From an uncultured Spartobacteria bacterium (GTDB lineage: Bacteria; Verrucomicrobiota; Verrucomicrobiia; Chthoniobacterales; UBA6821): DNA of 5,154 nt. Below, piece after piece: positions 5,051 to 5,154 of this stretch (positions within the stretch are counted from its first letter, which is position 1; each line of letters opens with the position of its first letter). Under the pieces are notes generated by a model. The model was not told where the DNA came from, did not search any database, and was given only the letters and a program-made list of their open reading frames with translations. The DNA is taken from contig CAIKYN010000319.1 in the NCBI GenBank assembly GCA_903831635.1, forward strand, positions 1-5,154, written 5' to 3'. Both the position numbers and the translations under genes were made by a program.

Positions 5051-5154
5051 ATGTCCCGCCGTAAACGCGTCATCACCAAAGAGGTCAAACGTGATCTCCG
5101 CTACGCCAGTCCCCTGGTTGCACGTCTCATCACCACTGTCATGCGTGGTGGCAA
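5051..5154 (+). CDS. rpsG: 30S ribosomal protein S7, N-terminal fragment (cut by window end)
   Basis: S7 binds the 3' major domain of 16S rRNA and starts assembly of the 30S head. Only 34 codons are present: MSRRKR, then DLRYASPLVARLITTVMRGG, where the pattern of P/L-x-Y/F, a leucine-valine helix and a GGK(K)-type turn matches the S7 N-terminus. Position directly after rpsL supports the call. The 30-nt gap (5021-5050) is C/A/T-rich with a single G, so there is no Shine-Dalgarno site. Translation may depend on coupling to rpsL, protein S1 or lack of structure. The gap is also too short for an E. coli-like S7 repressor site. Confidence 0.92.
   Translation, partial: MSRRKRVITKEVKRDLRYASPLVARLITTVMRGG

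Noticed and set aside
1..5154. CRISPR array, tRNA genes, insertion sequence or phage genes
   Set aside because: I looked for regularly spaced repeats, tRNA-like cloverleaf arms, transposase motifs and terminal inverted repeats and found none. Apart from the 13-bp direct repeat there is no sign of a mobile element.

Overview
The window looks like ordinary chromosome of a Gram-negative bacterium. The signs are an OprB-type outer-membrane porin ending in phenylalanine, two other exported proteins with signal peptides, and a str-type ribosomal operon (rpsL then rpsG). The S12 and S7 sequences, the lack of Shine-Dalgarno sequences in front of them, and the mix of OprB porin, S53 peptidase and LolA-like protein make Verrucomicrobiota or a nearby phylum my best guess. 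That is an impression from protein similarity and not a demonstrated placement. GC is moderate: about 57% in livH by hand counts of two lines, and as low as about 28% at the 5' end of the peptidase gene.

Layout from left to right: (1) the C-terminal 197 residues of an OprB-family carbohydrate porin, closed by a textbook intrinsic terminator (617-650). (2) A complete LivH-type permease of a branched-chain amino acid ABC transporter (698-1606), with none of its usual partners LivM, LivG, LivF or LivK in view. (3) A secreted S53 (sedolisin/kumamolisin-like) serine-carboxyl peptidase (1672-2955) with its catalytic residues intact but no room for the usual prodomain. It carries a Pro/Thr-rich linker and a Trp-rich tail, and an exact 13-bp direct repeat lies just outside each end of the gene. 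(4) Convergent to it, on the minus strand, an exported LolA-like protein (2998-3696). (5) Divergent from that, a DCC-family (DUF393) thiol-disulfide oxidoreductase-like protein (3828-4211), preceded by a very short ORF with a strong ribosome binding site. (6) A 401-bp gene-free stretch that should hold the ribosomal operon promoter and a long leader. (7) rpsL (4613-5020) and the first 34 codons of rpsG (5051 to the window end).

Apart from rpsL and rpsG, which belong to one operon, the genes do not form an obvious pathway. The porin, permease and peptidase could all serve nutrient uptake (a secreted protease, outer-membrane passage, amino acid import), but this is only suggestive. I found no previously undescribed multi-gene system. 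The observations most worth checking are the repeat-flanked, prodomain-less peptidase next to an orphan livH, and the SD-less ribosomal genes.
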